From positions 316,486 to 356,096 of the forward strand of contig NZ_LN890328.1 of assembly GCF_001458595.1 (NCBI RefSeq): 39,611 nucleotides of DNA, in the 5' to 3' direction. Each line of letters begins with the position of its first letter. The stretch's first letter is position 1. The DNA comes from Clostridium neonatale (GTDB lineage: Bacteria; Bacillota; Clostridia; Clostridiales; Clostridiaceae). Below are positions 16,853-25,973 of the stretch, one piece after another. A program made the position numbers and the translations under genes. Under the pieces are notes generated by a model that was not told where the DNA came from, searched no databases, and was given only the letters and a program-made list of their open reading frames with translations.

Positions 16853-17239
16853 ATGGTTGGGATAGTGATTGTTTCACATAGTGAAAAAATAGCAGAAGGT
16901 GTAAAGGAAGTAGCTGAGCAAATGGTTCCAGAGGTGAAAATATATTCAGCAGGTGGAACAGATGATGGAAGAATAGGAACTGATGCTATGAAAATTTCTG
17001 CTGCTATAGAAAATGCATTTGATAAAGATGGTGTTATATTATTGTTTGATCTAGGAAGTTCACTTATGAATGCTGAGATGGCAATAGAATTTTTAGATGA
17101 AGATATTAAAAGTAAAGTAGAAATAATAGATGCTCCATTAGTAGAAGGAGCTATAGTTGCCGCAGTATATGCCAGTATGAATAAAACCATTGAAGAGATA
17201 AAAGATAATTTAAAAAGTATGTCATTAAATAAATATTAA
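16853..17239 (+). CDS. dhaM: PTS phosphotransfer subunit DhaM (EIIA domain only)
   Basis: 128 residues of the EIIA-mannose fold. His9 in GIVIVSHSEKIAEGV is the phosphate carrier that passes phosphate from HPr to the ADP on DhaL. LLFDLGSSLMNAEMAIEF is a conserved DhaM motif. The HPr and EI-like domains of E. coli DhaM are missing, as is normal in Firmicutes, so general PTS proteins must supply phosphate. It is encoded in one operon with dhaK and dhaL. Confidence 0.95.
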   Translation: MVGIVIVSHSEKIAEGVKEVAEQMVPEVKIYSAGGTDDGRIGTDAMKISAAIENAFDKDGVILLFDLGSSLMNAEMAIEFLDEDIKSKVEIIDAPLVEGAIVAAVYASMNKTIEEIKDNLKSMSLNKY

Positions 17240-17274
17240 ATAAATATTAATTATGGAGAGGAAGAGATTTTATT

Positions 17275-17979
17275 ATGACAATCTTTATGGCAGAAATGAT
17301 AGGGACATTATTACTTATCCTTTTAGGAGATGGCGTTGTTGCAAATGTTGTCTTAAAGAATTCAAAAGGTTCAAATTCAGGATGGATGGTTATAACAACA
17401 GGATGGGCAATTGCTGTTGCGGTTCCAGCGCTAATATTTGGTTCATATAGTGGTGCACATTTTAATCCAGCACTAACTATTGCATTTGCAGTTATTGGAA
17501 AGCTAGATTGGAGCTTAGTGCCAATTTATCTTGCTGGACAACTTATAGGAGGATTTTTAGGCGCAGCTTTGGTATTTATTCAATATTATGATCAATTTAA
17601 AGCTACTGATAATAAAGCAGACAAGCTTGGAGTATTTGCAACAGGTCCAGCAGTAAGAAATACTACATTAAATTTAATAAGTGAAATTATAGGAACAGCT
17701 GTATTAGTTTTTGGTATATTAGGAATAGGCGCTCAAGATATTGCAAGCGGACTTGGAACTTTATTTGTAGGTCTTTTAATTTGGGCAATTGGTTTAAGTT
17801 TAGGTGGAACAACAGGATATGCTATAAACCCTGCTAGAGATTTAGCTCCAAGAATTGCACATGCATTACTTCCAATTCCAGATAAAGGTGATTCAGATTG
17901 GGGATATGCTTGGATTCCGGTTATAGGACCTATTGTAGGTGGAGTTTTAGGTGCATTAATATATACAATGTTGGTATAA
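17275..17979 (+). CDS. glpF: Glycerol uptake facilitator, aquaglyceroporin
   Basis: A membrane channel of 234 residues of the MIP family with six helices. The two half-helix signatures are GAHFNPALTIAF and GYAINPARDLAPR. The Asp after the second NPAR and the lack of bulky residues there mark a glycerol rather than a water channel. It follows dhaM after 35 bases, preceded by GGAGAGGAAG, and is probably the last gene of the operon dhaKLM-glpF. It supplies glycerol to GlpK and to any glycerol dehydrogenase. Confidence 0.93.
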   Translation: MTIFMAEMIGTLLLILLGDGVVANVVLKNSKGSNSGWMVITTGWAIAVAVPALIFGSYSGAHFNPALTIAFAVIGKLDWSLVPIYLAGQLIGGFLGAALVFIQYYDQFKATDNKADKLGVFATGPAVRNTTLNLISEIIGTAVLVFGILGIGAQDIASGLGTLFVGLLIWAIGLSLGGTTGYAINPARDLAPRIAHALLPIPDKGDSDWGYAWIPVIGPIVGGVLGALIYTMLV

Positions 17980-18024
17980 ACAAGAAAAAATCAGCATTAT
18001 ACTGTAAGGTGTTGAAAAACCAAT

Positions 18025-18052
18025 TTGACAGGTAAATACAAATATGTAATAC
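18025..18052 (+). promoter_or_regulatory. Promoter of glpP-glpK
   Basis: TTGACA (18025-18030) and TAATAC (18047-18052) are 16 bases apart with TATG just before the latter, 37 bases from the glpP start. It would give the regulator a transcript of its own that reads into the glpK leader. Confidence 0.5.
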
Positions 18053-18088
18053 TCAAATAAATATTATGTTATTAATTGAGGAGTGAAT

Positions 18089-18646
18089 ATGGACATTAAA
18101 GATTTACTGGAAGAAAATCCAATTATAGCGGCTGTGAAGAATGAAGAACAGCTAAATTCAGCCTTAGAATCATCTGCTAAGATTATATTTGTATTATTCG
18201 GAGACATCACAAGTATCGCGAGTATAAGTGAAAAGATAGAAGAAAGTGATAAGATTGGCATAATTCATATAGATTTAGTAGAAGGTTTTGCAAACAAAGA
18301 AATCGTTATCAAATATTTGAAAGAAAAAACCAAGTTTCATGGGATTATCAGTACAAAACCTCAAATTGTAAAAGCTGCTAAGAAGTATAATTTATTAGCA
18401 ATTCAAAGGGTGTTTATTTTTGACACACTTTCATTAAATAATGTAAAAAATCACATGATAACTGAATGTGATGCTTTAGAAGTATTACCAGGTGTAATAC
18501 CGAAAGTTTTAGGTATTATTTCTAGAGAAACTAAAAAACCTTTAGTTTCTGGAGGATTAATTGAAAGCAAGAACGAAGTTATACAAGCATTAAATAGCGG
18601 AGCAACTTGTGTATCAACAACCAAAAAAGAAATTTGGGATATGTAG
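18089..18646 (+). CDS. glpP: Glycerol-responsive antiterminator GlpP
   Basis: 185 residues of the GlpP family. In Bacillus subtilis GlpP binds glycerol-3-phosphate and the leader mRNA of glp genes and prevents termination. The TIM-barrel-like sequence shows the family motifs HIDLVEGFANKEIVIKYL, GIISTKPQIVKAAKKYN, DALEVLPGVIPKVLGI and LVSGGLIESKNEVIQAL; the last two form the glycerol-3-phosphate binding end. GAGGAG at 18078-18083 supports ATG 18089 over the GTG at 18083. Directly behind the stop codon lies a leader attenuator for glpK, and two more are nearby. Confidence 0.93.
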   Translation: MDIKDLLEENPIIAAVKNEEQLNSALESSAKIIFVLFGDITSIASISEKIEESDKIGIIHIDLVEGFANKEIVIKYLKEKTKFHGIISTKPQIVKAAKKYNLLAIQRVFIFDTLSLNNVKNHMITECDALEVLPGVIPKVLGIISRETKKPLVSGGLIESKNEVIQALNSGATCVSTTKKEIWDM

Positions 18647-18770
18647 CTATAGAGATTTAGAGTGGAAGCCACATAAAACAAAATTGTATAGTAATTTCCT
18701 GTACAAGACGTATGATGTATTGAAATAGACATTATAGGTATATGTTTTATGCGGCTATAATTATTAAAAA
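18644..18770 (+). promoter_or_regulatory. GlpP-type leader attenuator before glpK
   Basis: AGCCACATAAAAC (18667-18679) pairs with GTTTTATGCGGCT (18743-18755) with one mismatch, followed by ATAATTATTAAAAA. Upstream TAGCTATAGAGATTTAGAGT matches the dhaK leader motif, including its right arm sequence GTTTTATGCGGCTATAATTA. It begins on the stop codon of glpP, so expression of glpK would depend on GlpP. Confidence 0.6.
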
Positions 18771-18836
18771 TAAGCTTACAATAAAATTATCATAAATATT
18801 ATTTTTATTAAATTTGAAAGGGTAGGTGTCATATAA

Positions 18837-20336
<1,500 letters not shown>

Positions 20337-20344
20337 AGGAAATA

Positions 20345-20373
20345 TAGACAAGTATACATTTACATGATATAAT
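20345..20373 (+). promoter_or_regulatory. Promoter of the glycerol-3-phosphate dehydrogenase genes
   Basis: TAGACA (20345-20350) and a perfect TATAAT (20368-20373) are 17 bases apart. Transcription would begin about 20380, just before the leader hairpin. Confidence 0.7.
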
Positions 20374-20394
20374 TAGTATATAAATAAATATTAA

Positions 20395-20466
20395 TGCTGA
20401 GAGAATATAGAGTCAGGCATAAAATATAGGTATACATACCTTTGTTTTTGCTTGGCTCTTTTTGCT
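20395..20466 (+). promoter_or_regulatory. GlpP-type leader attenuator before the glpA-like gene
   Basis: AGAGTCAGGCA (20409-20419) pairs with TGCTTGGCTCT through wobble pairs, with an inner hairpin AGGTATACATACCT, and is followed by TTTTTGCT. The 5' part TGCTGAGAGAATATAGAGTC resembles the motif before the other two leader hairpins (GAGA..TTAGAG). It is the shortest of the three. Confidence 0.6.
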
Positions 20467-20483
20467 ATGATTAAGGAGGAAAT

Positions 20484-21914
20484 ATGATGTATGATGTGGC
20501 AATAATTGGTGCAGGAGTTATTGGAAGCTCAATTTTTAGAGAATTAACAAAATATGATTTGAAAGTACTTATGCTAGAGAAAGAAAATGATGTAGCAATG
20601 GGTACGTCAAAAGCAAATTCAGCAATAGTACATGCTGGCTATGATCCCAAAGAAGGAACATTAATGGCAAAGTACAATGTCAAAGGAAATGAAATGTTTG
20701 AAGATTTATGCAGGGAACTGTGTGTTCCATTTAAAAGGAATGGATCTTTAATCCTAGCATTTACAGAAGAAGATATGGAAACTGTAAAGAATTTATATGA
20801 AAATGGTGTTAAAAACAAAGTAAGAGGTCTTCAAATATTAAGCAGAGAAGAGGTTTTAGAAAAAGAACCCAATTTAAGTGAGAACATATTAGGTGCTTTA
20901 TATGCTCCAACAGGAGGAATAGTTGGTCCATTTGAATATACAATAGCGTTGGCTGAAAATGGAGTAACAAATGGTGGAGAAATAAAGTTAAATAAAGAAG
21001 TTACAGGAATTGAAAAGAATAATACATTTAAGATTTCTACTAAAGATGGAGAAGTCATAGAAGCAAAATATGTTATTAATGCAGCTGGACTTTATGGAGA
21101 GGAAATTCATAACTTAATCTGTAAAGAAAGCTTCAAGATAATTCCAAGAAGTGGTCAATATTTTGTTTTAGATAAAAAACAAGGTGATCTAGTAAGCCAT
21201 ACAATTTTTCAATGTCCATCAAAAATGGGGAAAGGTATTTTAGTTACCCCAACTGTTCATGGAAACTTATTAGTTGGACCAGATGCAAGGGATATTTCTG
21301 ATAAAGAAGATTTAAATACTACTAGTGATGGCTTAAATTTTGTGAGAGAAACATCAGGTCTTACTACAGAAAAGATTAACTTTAGAGATAGTATAAGAAA
21401 CTTTGCAGGACTTAGAGCAAATTCAGATCGCAACGATTTCATTGTAGAAGAAAATGATGAAGTTAAAGGATTCATTGACGTTGTAGGAATGAAGTCCCCA
21501 GGACTTACATCAGCACCAGCTATAGCAGTTGATGTAGTTGAAATTCTAAAAAATAGCGGATGTGAATTGAAGAAAAAAGAAAATTTCATAGGAAAAAGAG
21601 AACAAATTCACTTCATGGACCTTTCACCAGAAGAAAAGGCAGAATTAATAAAGAAAAATCCACACTATGGAAGAATGATTTGTAGATGTGAGAGCATAAC
21701 TGAAGGTGAAATAATCGATGCAATAAATAGATGTTTTGGAGTACCTTCTTTAGATGGAATTAAGAGAAGATGCAGACCTGGTATGGGTAGATGCCAAGGA
21801 GGATTTTGTGGACCTAGGGTACAAGAAATAATATCAAGAGAATGTAATGTACCTCTTGAAGATATAGTTCAAGAAAAGAATGGTTCATATATCTTATTAG
21901 GAAAAACAAAGTAG
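20484..21914 (+). CDS. glpA: FAD-dependent glycerol-3-phosphate dehydrogenase, GlpA-like
   Basis: 476 residues: a DAO-type flavoprotein (DVAIIGAGVIGSSIFRELTK as the dinucleotide-binding motif, VINAAGLYGEEIHNL) followed by a C-terminal BFD-like [2Fe-2S] domain with Cys400-x-Cys402 (MICRCESITEGEIID) and Cys437/Cys442 (MGRCQGGFC). It would oxidise glycerol-3-phosphate to dihydroxyacetone phosphate. AAGGAGG precedes the ATG; ATG 20487 is an equally possible start. It is followed 13 bases later by a second flavoprotein and then DUF1667, an arrangement known in anaerobic Firmicutes as an alternative to GlpABC. Without a membrane anchor the acceptor is not obvious. The gene symbol is by analogy. Confidence 0.85.
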   Translation: MMYDVAIIGAGVIGSSIFRELTKYDLKVLMLEKENDVAMGTSKANSAIVHAGYDPKEGTLMAKYNVKGNEMFEDLCRELCVPFKRNGSLILAFTEEDMETVKNLYENGVKNKVRGLQILSREEVLEKEPNLSENILGALYAPTGGIVGPFEYTIALAENGVTNGGEIKLNKEVTGIEKNNTFKISTKDGEVIEAKYVINAAGLYGEEIHNLICKESFKIIPRSGQYFVLDKKQGDLVSHTIFQCPSKMGKGILVTPTVHGNLLVGPDARDISDKEDLNTTSDGLNFVRETSGLTTEKINFRDSIRNFAGLRANSDRNDFIVEENDEVKGFIDVVGMKSPGLTSAPAIAVDVVEILKNSGCELKKKENFIGKREQIHFMDLSPEEKAELIKKNPHYGRMICRCESITEGEIIDAINRCFGVPSLDGIKRRCRPGMGRCQGGFCGPRVQEIISRECNVPLEDIVQEKNGSYILLGKTK

Positions 21915-21927
21915 GAGGCGTACGGTT

Positions 21928-23208
21928 ATGGATTATGAATTAATAGTAGTAGGTGGAGGACCAGCAGGACTTGCTGCAGCATATGAGGCATATAATAATG
22001 GAATAAAGAACATATTGATTTTAGAAAGAGACAAAGAACTTGGCGGAATATTAAATCAATGTATTCATAATGGATTTGGTCTGCATACTTTTAAAGAAGA
22101 GCTTACAGGTCCTGAATATGCAGCTAGATTTATAGATTTAGTAGAAGAGACTGAAATTAAAGTAAAATTAGATACAATGGTACTAGATATAAGTGAAGGA
22201 ATAGACGAAAAATCTAATGAAAAATATAAGGTAGTTCATGTTATTAATAGTGAAGAAGGATATATGGAATTAAAATGTAAGGCATTAATACTTGCAATGG
22301 GATGTAGAGAAAGAACAAGAGGAGCTATAAATATTCCTGGTGCAAGACCTTCAGGTATATTTAATGCAGGAGCAGCTCAAAGATATATTAATGTAGAAGG
22401 CCATATGCCAGGCAAGGAAGTTGTTATATTAGGATCAGGTGATATAGGACTTATAATGGCAAGAAGAATGACACTTGAAGGTGCTAAAGTTAAAGCAGTA
22501 GTTGAGCTTTGCCCATATTCTAATGGATTAAACAGAAATATTGTTCAATGCTTGAATGACTATGATATTCCATTATACTTATCTCATACAGTTGTAGATT
22601 TAGTTGGAAAAACTAGATTAAAAAAAGTTATTATAGCTGAAGTTGATAGCAATAAACAACCTATAAAAGGAACAGAAATAGAATTTGATGCAGATACATT
22701 ACTTCTTTCAGTAGGATTAATTCCAGAAAATGAACTATCGAGTAATGCTGGGATTAAAGGGGATAGAAGAACTAATGGATTAGAAGTTACAGAAAGTATG
22801 GAAACTTCTTTAGAAGGCGTATTTGCTTGTGGAAATGTTGTACATGTACATGATTTAGTTGACTTTGTAACTCAAGAATCTAAACATGCAGGAGCTTGTG
22901 CAGCAAAATATATTAAAGGGAAACTTAAAAAAGAAAGCTATGTTAATATAATAAACGGTCAAAATATTAATTATACGGTACCACAAAAAGTTGATATTGA
23001 GGCTGTAGATGATAAATTAACAGTATTTATGAGAGTAAATAATATTTATCATAATAAAGTTTTAACTGTAAAATGCAACGGCGAAGTTATAGCTAAATTC
23101 AAAAGAGAACATTTAGCACCATCAGAAATGGAAAAAGTGACTCTACCAAAAGTTTTATTAAATAAAGTAAAAGGCGATATGACAATATCTTTAGAGGATG
23201 GTGAATAA
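21928..23208 (+). CDS. NAD(P)/FAD-dependent oxidoreductase, GlpB-like partner
   Basis: 426 residues of the two-dinucleotide-binding type: ELIVVGGGPAGLAAAYEAYN at the N-terminus (FAD), ILAMGCRERTRGAINIPGAR in the middle and VVILGSGDIGLIMARRMTLE for the second nucleotide, then GVFACGNVVHVHDLVDFV near the C-terminal FAD motif. It resembles the large subunits of opine and cyanide-forming oxidases that work with a DAO-type subunit and a [2Fe-2S] protein. It probably passes electrons from the GlpA-like subunit to NAD or another carrier. Translation of the next gene is coupled, one base after its stop. Confidence 0.85.
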   Translation: MDYELIVVGGGPAGLAAAYEAYNNGIKNILILERDKELGGILNQCIHNGFGLHTFKEELTGPEYAARFIDLVEETEIKVKLDTMVLDISEGIDEKSNEKYKVVHVINSEEGYMELKCKALILAMGCRERTRGAINIPGARPSGIFNAGAAQRYINVEGHMPGKEVVILGSGDIGLIMARRMTLEGAKVKAVVELCPYSNGLNRNIVQCLNDYDIPLYLSHTVVDLVGKTRLKKVIIAEVDSNKQPIKGTEIEFDADTLLLSVGLIPENELSSNAGIKGDRRTNGLEVTESMETSLEGVFACGNVVHVHDLVDFVTQESKHAGACAAKYIKGKLKKESYVNIINGQNINYTVPQKVDIEAVDDKLTVFMRVNNIYHNKVLTVKCNGEVIAKFKREHLAPSEMEKVTLPKVLLNKVKGDMTISLEDGE

Positions 23209-23209
23209 A

Positions 23210-23557
23210 ATGGAAAAGGAAATAATTTGTATATGTTGTCCAAAAGGATGTCATTTAAAAGTAAATGCAGATGAAAATAAGGTTAGTGGTAATAGCTGTG
23301 AAAGAGGAGCTGAATATGGAATAAATGAAGTTACTAATCCAGTTAGAGTTATTACTTCTACTGTAAAAGTTGAAAATGGAGACTCGCCTGTAGTTCCAGT
23401 AAAGACTAAAAACCCAATTCCAAAAGCACTTAACTTTAAGTGCATGGAAGAAATAAATAAATGCACAGTTAAAGCACCAGTTAAAATTGGGCAAGTTATA
23501 ATTGAAAATGTACTTGGGACAGGTGTAGATATAGTTGCTACTAAAAATGTAAAATAG
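23210..23557 (+). CDS. DUF1667 protein, third subunit of the G3P dehydrogenase set
   Basis: 115 residues of the DUF1667 family. The N-terminus EKEIICICCPKGCHLKVNAD has CICCPKGC, and SCERGAEYGINEV adds another Cys; these cysteines probably bind a metal or Fe-S cluster, like the molybdopterin/GlpC-type small motifs. VIENVLGTGVDIVATKN is the usual C-terminus. The start is 23210, because the previous gene supplies GGATGGTGA; an upstream in-frame ATG at 23198 would overlap it. The fixed neighbourhood with the two flavoproteins indicates a complex. Confidence 0.85.
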   Translation: MEKEIICICCPKGCHLKVNADENKVSGNSCERGAEYGINEVTNPVRVITSTVKVENGDSPVVPVKTKNPIPKALNFKCMEEINKCTVKAPVKIGQVIIENVLGTGVDIVATKNVK

Positions 23558-23662
23558 GCTTATAAGATTTCTTGATTCAGATGAAGTGTTTTTAAGAAGA
23601 GGATAATATGAGTAATAGATTTATTTAATAAAAGAGAAATTCCAACAGAAAAACTTGAATTA

Positions 23663-23730
23663 AATAATAGAGCATAAAATACCAGTTATGATTAAATCAC
23701 TAGTGTTTTATGCTCTATTATTATTTATTT
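23663..23730. terminator. Terminator of the G3P dehydrogenase operon
   Basis: A perfect 17-bp inverted repeat (23663-23679 with 23706-23722) followed by ATTTATTT. It lies between convergent operons and may also stop the phosphate transporter transcripts. Confidence 0.75.
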
Positions 23731-23763
23731 ATAAGGTTAAATGAAGATGGGATTTTTATTAAT

Positions 23764-24762
23764 TTAGAGAAATAATTTTACAGCATAAATGAATAATGCA
23801 GAAAAAATTGCAGTGATTGGAATAGTTAATATCCATGCCCATACAATGCTTTTGGCTACTCCCCATTTTACACTTTTTAATCTTTTAGAGGCTCCAACTC
23901 CCATAATAGTAGTAGTTATTATATGAGTTGTACTTACAGGTGCCTTAAAAAATGTCGCACATAAAATCACCAGTGATGCACCAGTTTGTGCAGCAAAGCC
24001 ATTTACAGGAGTAAGCTTTGTCATACCACTTCCCATAGTTTTGATTATTTTCTTTCCACCAATGGAAGTACCAAGTGCTAAAGATAATGCACATAAAAAT
24101 ACTACCCATACAGGAACTTTAAATGAACTTATTAGTCCTCCACTTAAGAGTGACATTGTTATTATTCCCATTGATTTTTGAGCATCATTTCCACCATGAT
24201 TAAAAGCCATAAATGCACCTGCTAAAATTTGCAGTTTTAAAAAGATTTTATTAACGAGACGTCTTTTACAATTTTTTAAAATGGAATTTAATATATTCAT
24301 TATTATGTATCCAACAAAAAAGCCAATTACAGGTGAAAGAAAAAGCCATAATACAACACTATGAAAGAGGTTATACCAGTTTATTACACTAAAAGAATTA
24401 TTATATGCAATTCCACCGCCTAAAAGTGATCCAATAAGTGCATGAGAAGAACTGCTTGGAATTGCAAAATACCATGTGAGTATATTCCATACTATAGATA
24501 CTATTAATACACACATAATAACCCACTGAGGGGTAACTGTATGACTTACAATATTATCACCTACAGTTTTTGCAACAGCAGTTCCTGTAAAAGCACCAAG
24601 AAAATTAAAAATACAGCAGATGATTATAGCATTTTTAGGAGTAAGTGCTCTTGTTGTAATTGAAGTAGCTACTGCAGTAGCTGTATCATGAAAACCATTT
24701 ATAAAATCAAAGATAACTGCAAAAATAACTATTAATATAACAAGCATAAGAGAACTATGCAT
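23764..24762 (-). CDS. pit: PiT-family inorganic phosphate transporter
   Basis: 332 residues with about ten hydrophobic helices. The duplicated PHO4 signature is seen as VIFDFINGFHDTATAVATSI near the N-terminus and FMAFNHGGNDAQKSMGIITM in the second half. It is a low-affinity, ion-coupled phosphate (or metal-phosphate) symporter in the membrane. The start overlaps the end of the DUF47 gene by eight bases, so the two are cotranscribed. The promoter upstream has Pho-type repeats. Confidence 0.93.
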   Translation of the reverse strand: MHSSLMLVILIVIFAVIFDFINGFHDTATAVATSITTRALTPKNAIIICCIFNFLGAFTGTAVAKTVGDNIVSHTVTPQWVIMCVLIVSIVWNILTWYFAIPSSSSHALIGSLLGGGIAYNNSFSVINWYNLFHSVVLWLFLSPVIGFFVGYIIMNILNSILKNCKRRLVNKIFLKLQILAGAFMAFNHGGNDAQKSMGIITMSLLSGGLISSFKVPVWVVFLCALSLALGTSIGGKKIIKTMGSGMTKLTPVNGFAAQTGASLVILCATFFKAPVSTTHIITTTIMGVGASKRLKSVKWGVAKSIVWAWILTIPITAIFSALFIYAVKLFL

Positions 24763-25381
24763 TTTTAATCACAACTCCCTCTATAATATTGGCGACTTTT
24801 TCACAATTATCAATTGTGTTCTCTGTAATTTGATATATTTCTTTTAACTTCATAATAGTAATAGGATCTTTTTCGTATCTGAATAATAGTGCAACAGCGT
24901 TTCTGAAGAGTTTATCCGCTTCATATTCTATTGAAGAAATATACCTGATTTTATCAAGAAGATTTTTTGATTTGCATCCATTTAATCTTATTTCATTCAT
25001 TAAATCACAAAGACTTTCGGTGATATTTAACAAAAAATCAGAGGCTTGTATGATTTCAGAAGTAGCATTTGTTATGTCAAACATTATAAAACGGTGCATT
25101 ATAGAATTAATACAATCAAGTATATTATCCATTTCTTTTACTATTTCGTATATGTCTTCTCTGTCAATTGGGGTAATAAACGCCTCGTCCAATTCCTTGG
25201 TTAAGGTAAGGACTAAAGCATCACCTGCATCTTCAAGTGCAGTTGTTTTTTTTAATTGCTCTTCTTTTTTATCAAGACAATCTAAGCTACTTCTCAAAAT
25301 TTTAGCAGATTCATGAACTGTATTAGCAGATTCTGACAACATATCGTAAAATTTATCTTCCTTATTATTGAATTTAAACAT
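24755..25381 (-). CDS. DUF47 (PhoU-like) partner of the phosphate transporter
   Basis: 208 residues, all helical. FKFNNKEDKFYDMLSESANT is the typical beginning of the DUF47/TIGR00153 family, and DREDIYEIVKEMDNILDCIN holds the PhoU-like metal-binding E/D-x-x-x-D motif. Members of the family are found next to PiT transporters and are thought to control their activity. GGAGTG precedes the start (AAAGGAGTGGAATAATG on the minus strand). Confidence 0.92.
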   Translation of the reverse strand: MFKFNNKEDKFYDMLSESANTVHESAKILRSSLDCLDKKEEQLKKTTALEDAGDALVLTLTKELDEAFITPIDREDIYEIVKEMDNILDCINSIMHRFIMFDITNATSEIIQASDFLLNITESLCDLMNEIRLNGCKSKNLLDKIRYISSIEYEADKLFRNAVALLFRYEKDPITIMKLKEIYQITENTIDNCEKVANIIEGVVIKNA

Positions 25382-25451
25382 TATTCCACTCCTTTGGTGT
25401 TATTATTTTTATAAATATGTCAAAATAGAAAAAATTTTTACTCATTAGTAA

Positions 25452-25521
25452 ATTATACAACTTTATTTACAAATATTAAATCGTTGTTAAGATTAATATT
25501 TTATTATTAAGAACATGTTAA
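25452..25521 (-). promoter_or_regulatory. Pho-box-like promoter of the DUF47-pit operon
   Basis: On the minus strand two copies of TTAACA-N5-TTAATA are seen (25516-25521 with 25505-25510, and 25485-25490 with 25474-25479). They are 31 bases apart, three helical turns. The second ends 16 bases before TATAAT (25452-25457), so the last hexamer takes the place of the -35 box. This is the arrangement of PhoP-activated promoters in Gram-positive bacteria (TT-A-A-C-A repeats with 5-base gaps) and makes sense for a phosphate transporter. Confidence 0.7.
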
Positions 25522-25634
25522 GAAGAAAATAATATGGATTTAGTAGTTATTATATTTTTTTTAGTTTAGGTAAACTATTTTTCGGGTATGTATTTGTTAC
25601 ATTTACTTTTATAAATAATAAATTAAAAAAGTAC

Positions 25635-25663
25635 TTGTAAAAAATTTTATTTAGTTCTATACT
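25635..25663 (+). promoter_or_regulatory. Promoter of the serS T-box leader
   Basis: TTGTAA (25635-25640) and TATACT (25658-25663) are 17 bases apart; transcription would start just before the first stem of the T-box. A second TATAAT at 25672 lacks a good -35. Confidence 0.5.
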
Positions 25664-25689
25664 ACTTAATATATAATATTTTTATAAGG

Positions 25690-25925
25690 CGTTTTTATAA
25701 AAGCTACGACTTATTAATGTCTTCAGAGAGCTGATGGATGGTGCAAATCAGTGATTATTGTAAGTCTTTCCACTTTTAGAGCTGCTGGCGATGAGTCAGA
25801 GGGTTATGCCCTTTATAGCATATTGAAGAGGTCGGTATATATTATATGCTGGCAATTTAGGTGGCAACGCGGATTTTTTCGTCCTATTTATAACTTTTAA
25901 GCTATAAATAGGACGTTTTTTATAA
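25690..25925 (+). promoter_or_regulatory. T-box leader for serS, serine specifier UCC
   Basis: Stem I closes through AAAAG (25699-25703)/CTTTT (25773-25777) and GACTTA (25708-25713)/TAAGTC (25761-25766); the inner loop exposes TTTCCA, with the specifier UCC (25769-25771) followed by a purine. The AG-bulge and loop motifs AGAGAGCTGATGGATGGTGC are upstream. The T-box sequence AGGTGGCAACGCGG is at 25859-25872, where the UGGC carries a C that fits discriminator G73 of tRNA-Ser. The terminator stem is 25881-25892 with 25903-25914, then a T run. Uncharged tRNA-Ser(GGA) would prevent termination and raise serS expression. Confidence 0.93.
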
Positions 25926-25973
25926 TAAACTAAAATAATCAATAGAATTTAAGATGAAATTTTGGAGGGAATT

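Noticed and set aside
23580..23660. Short coding-like pieces after the DUF1667 gene
   Set aside because: Several stops and no family; at most a remnant.
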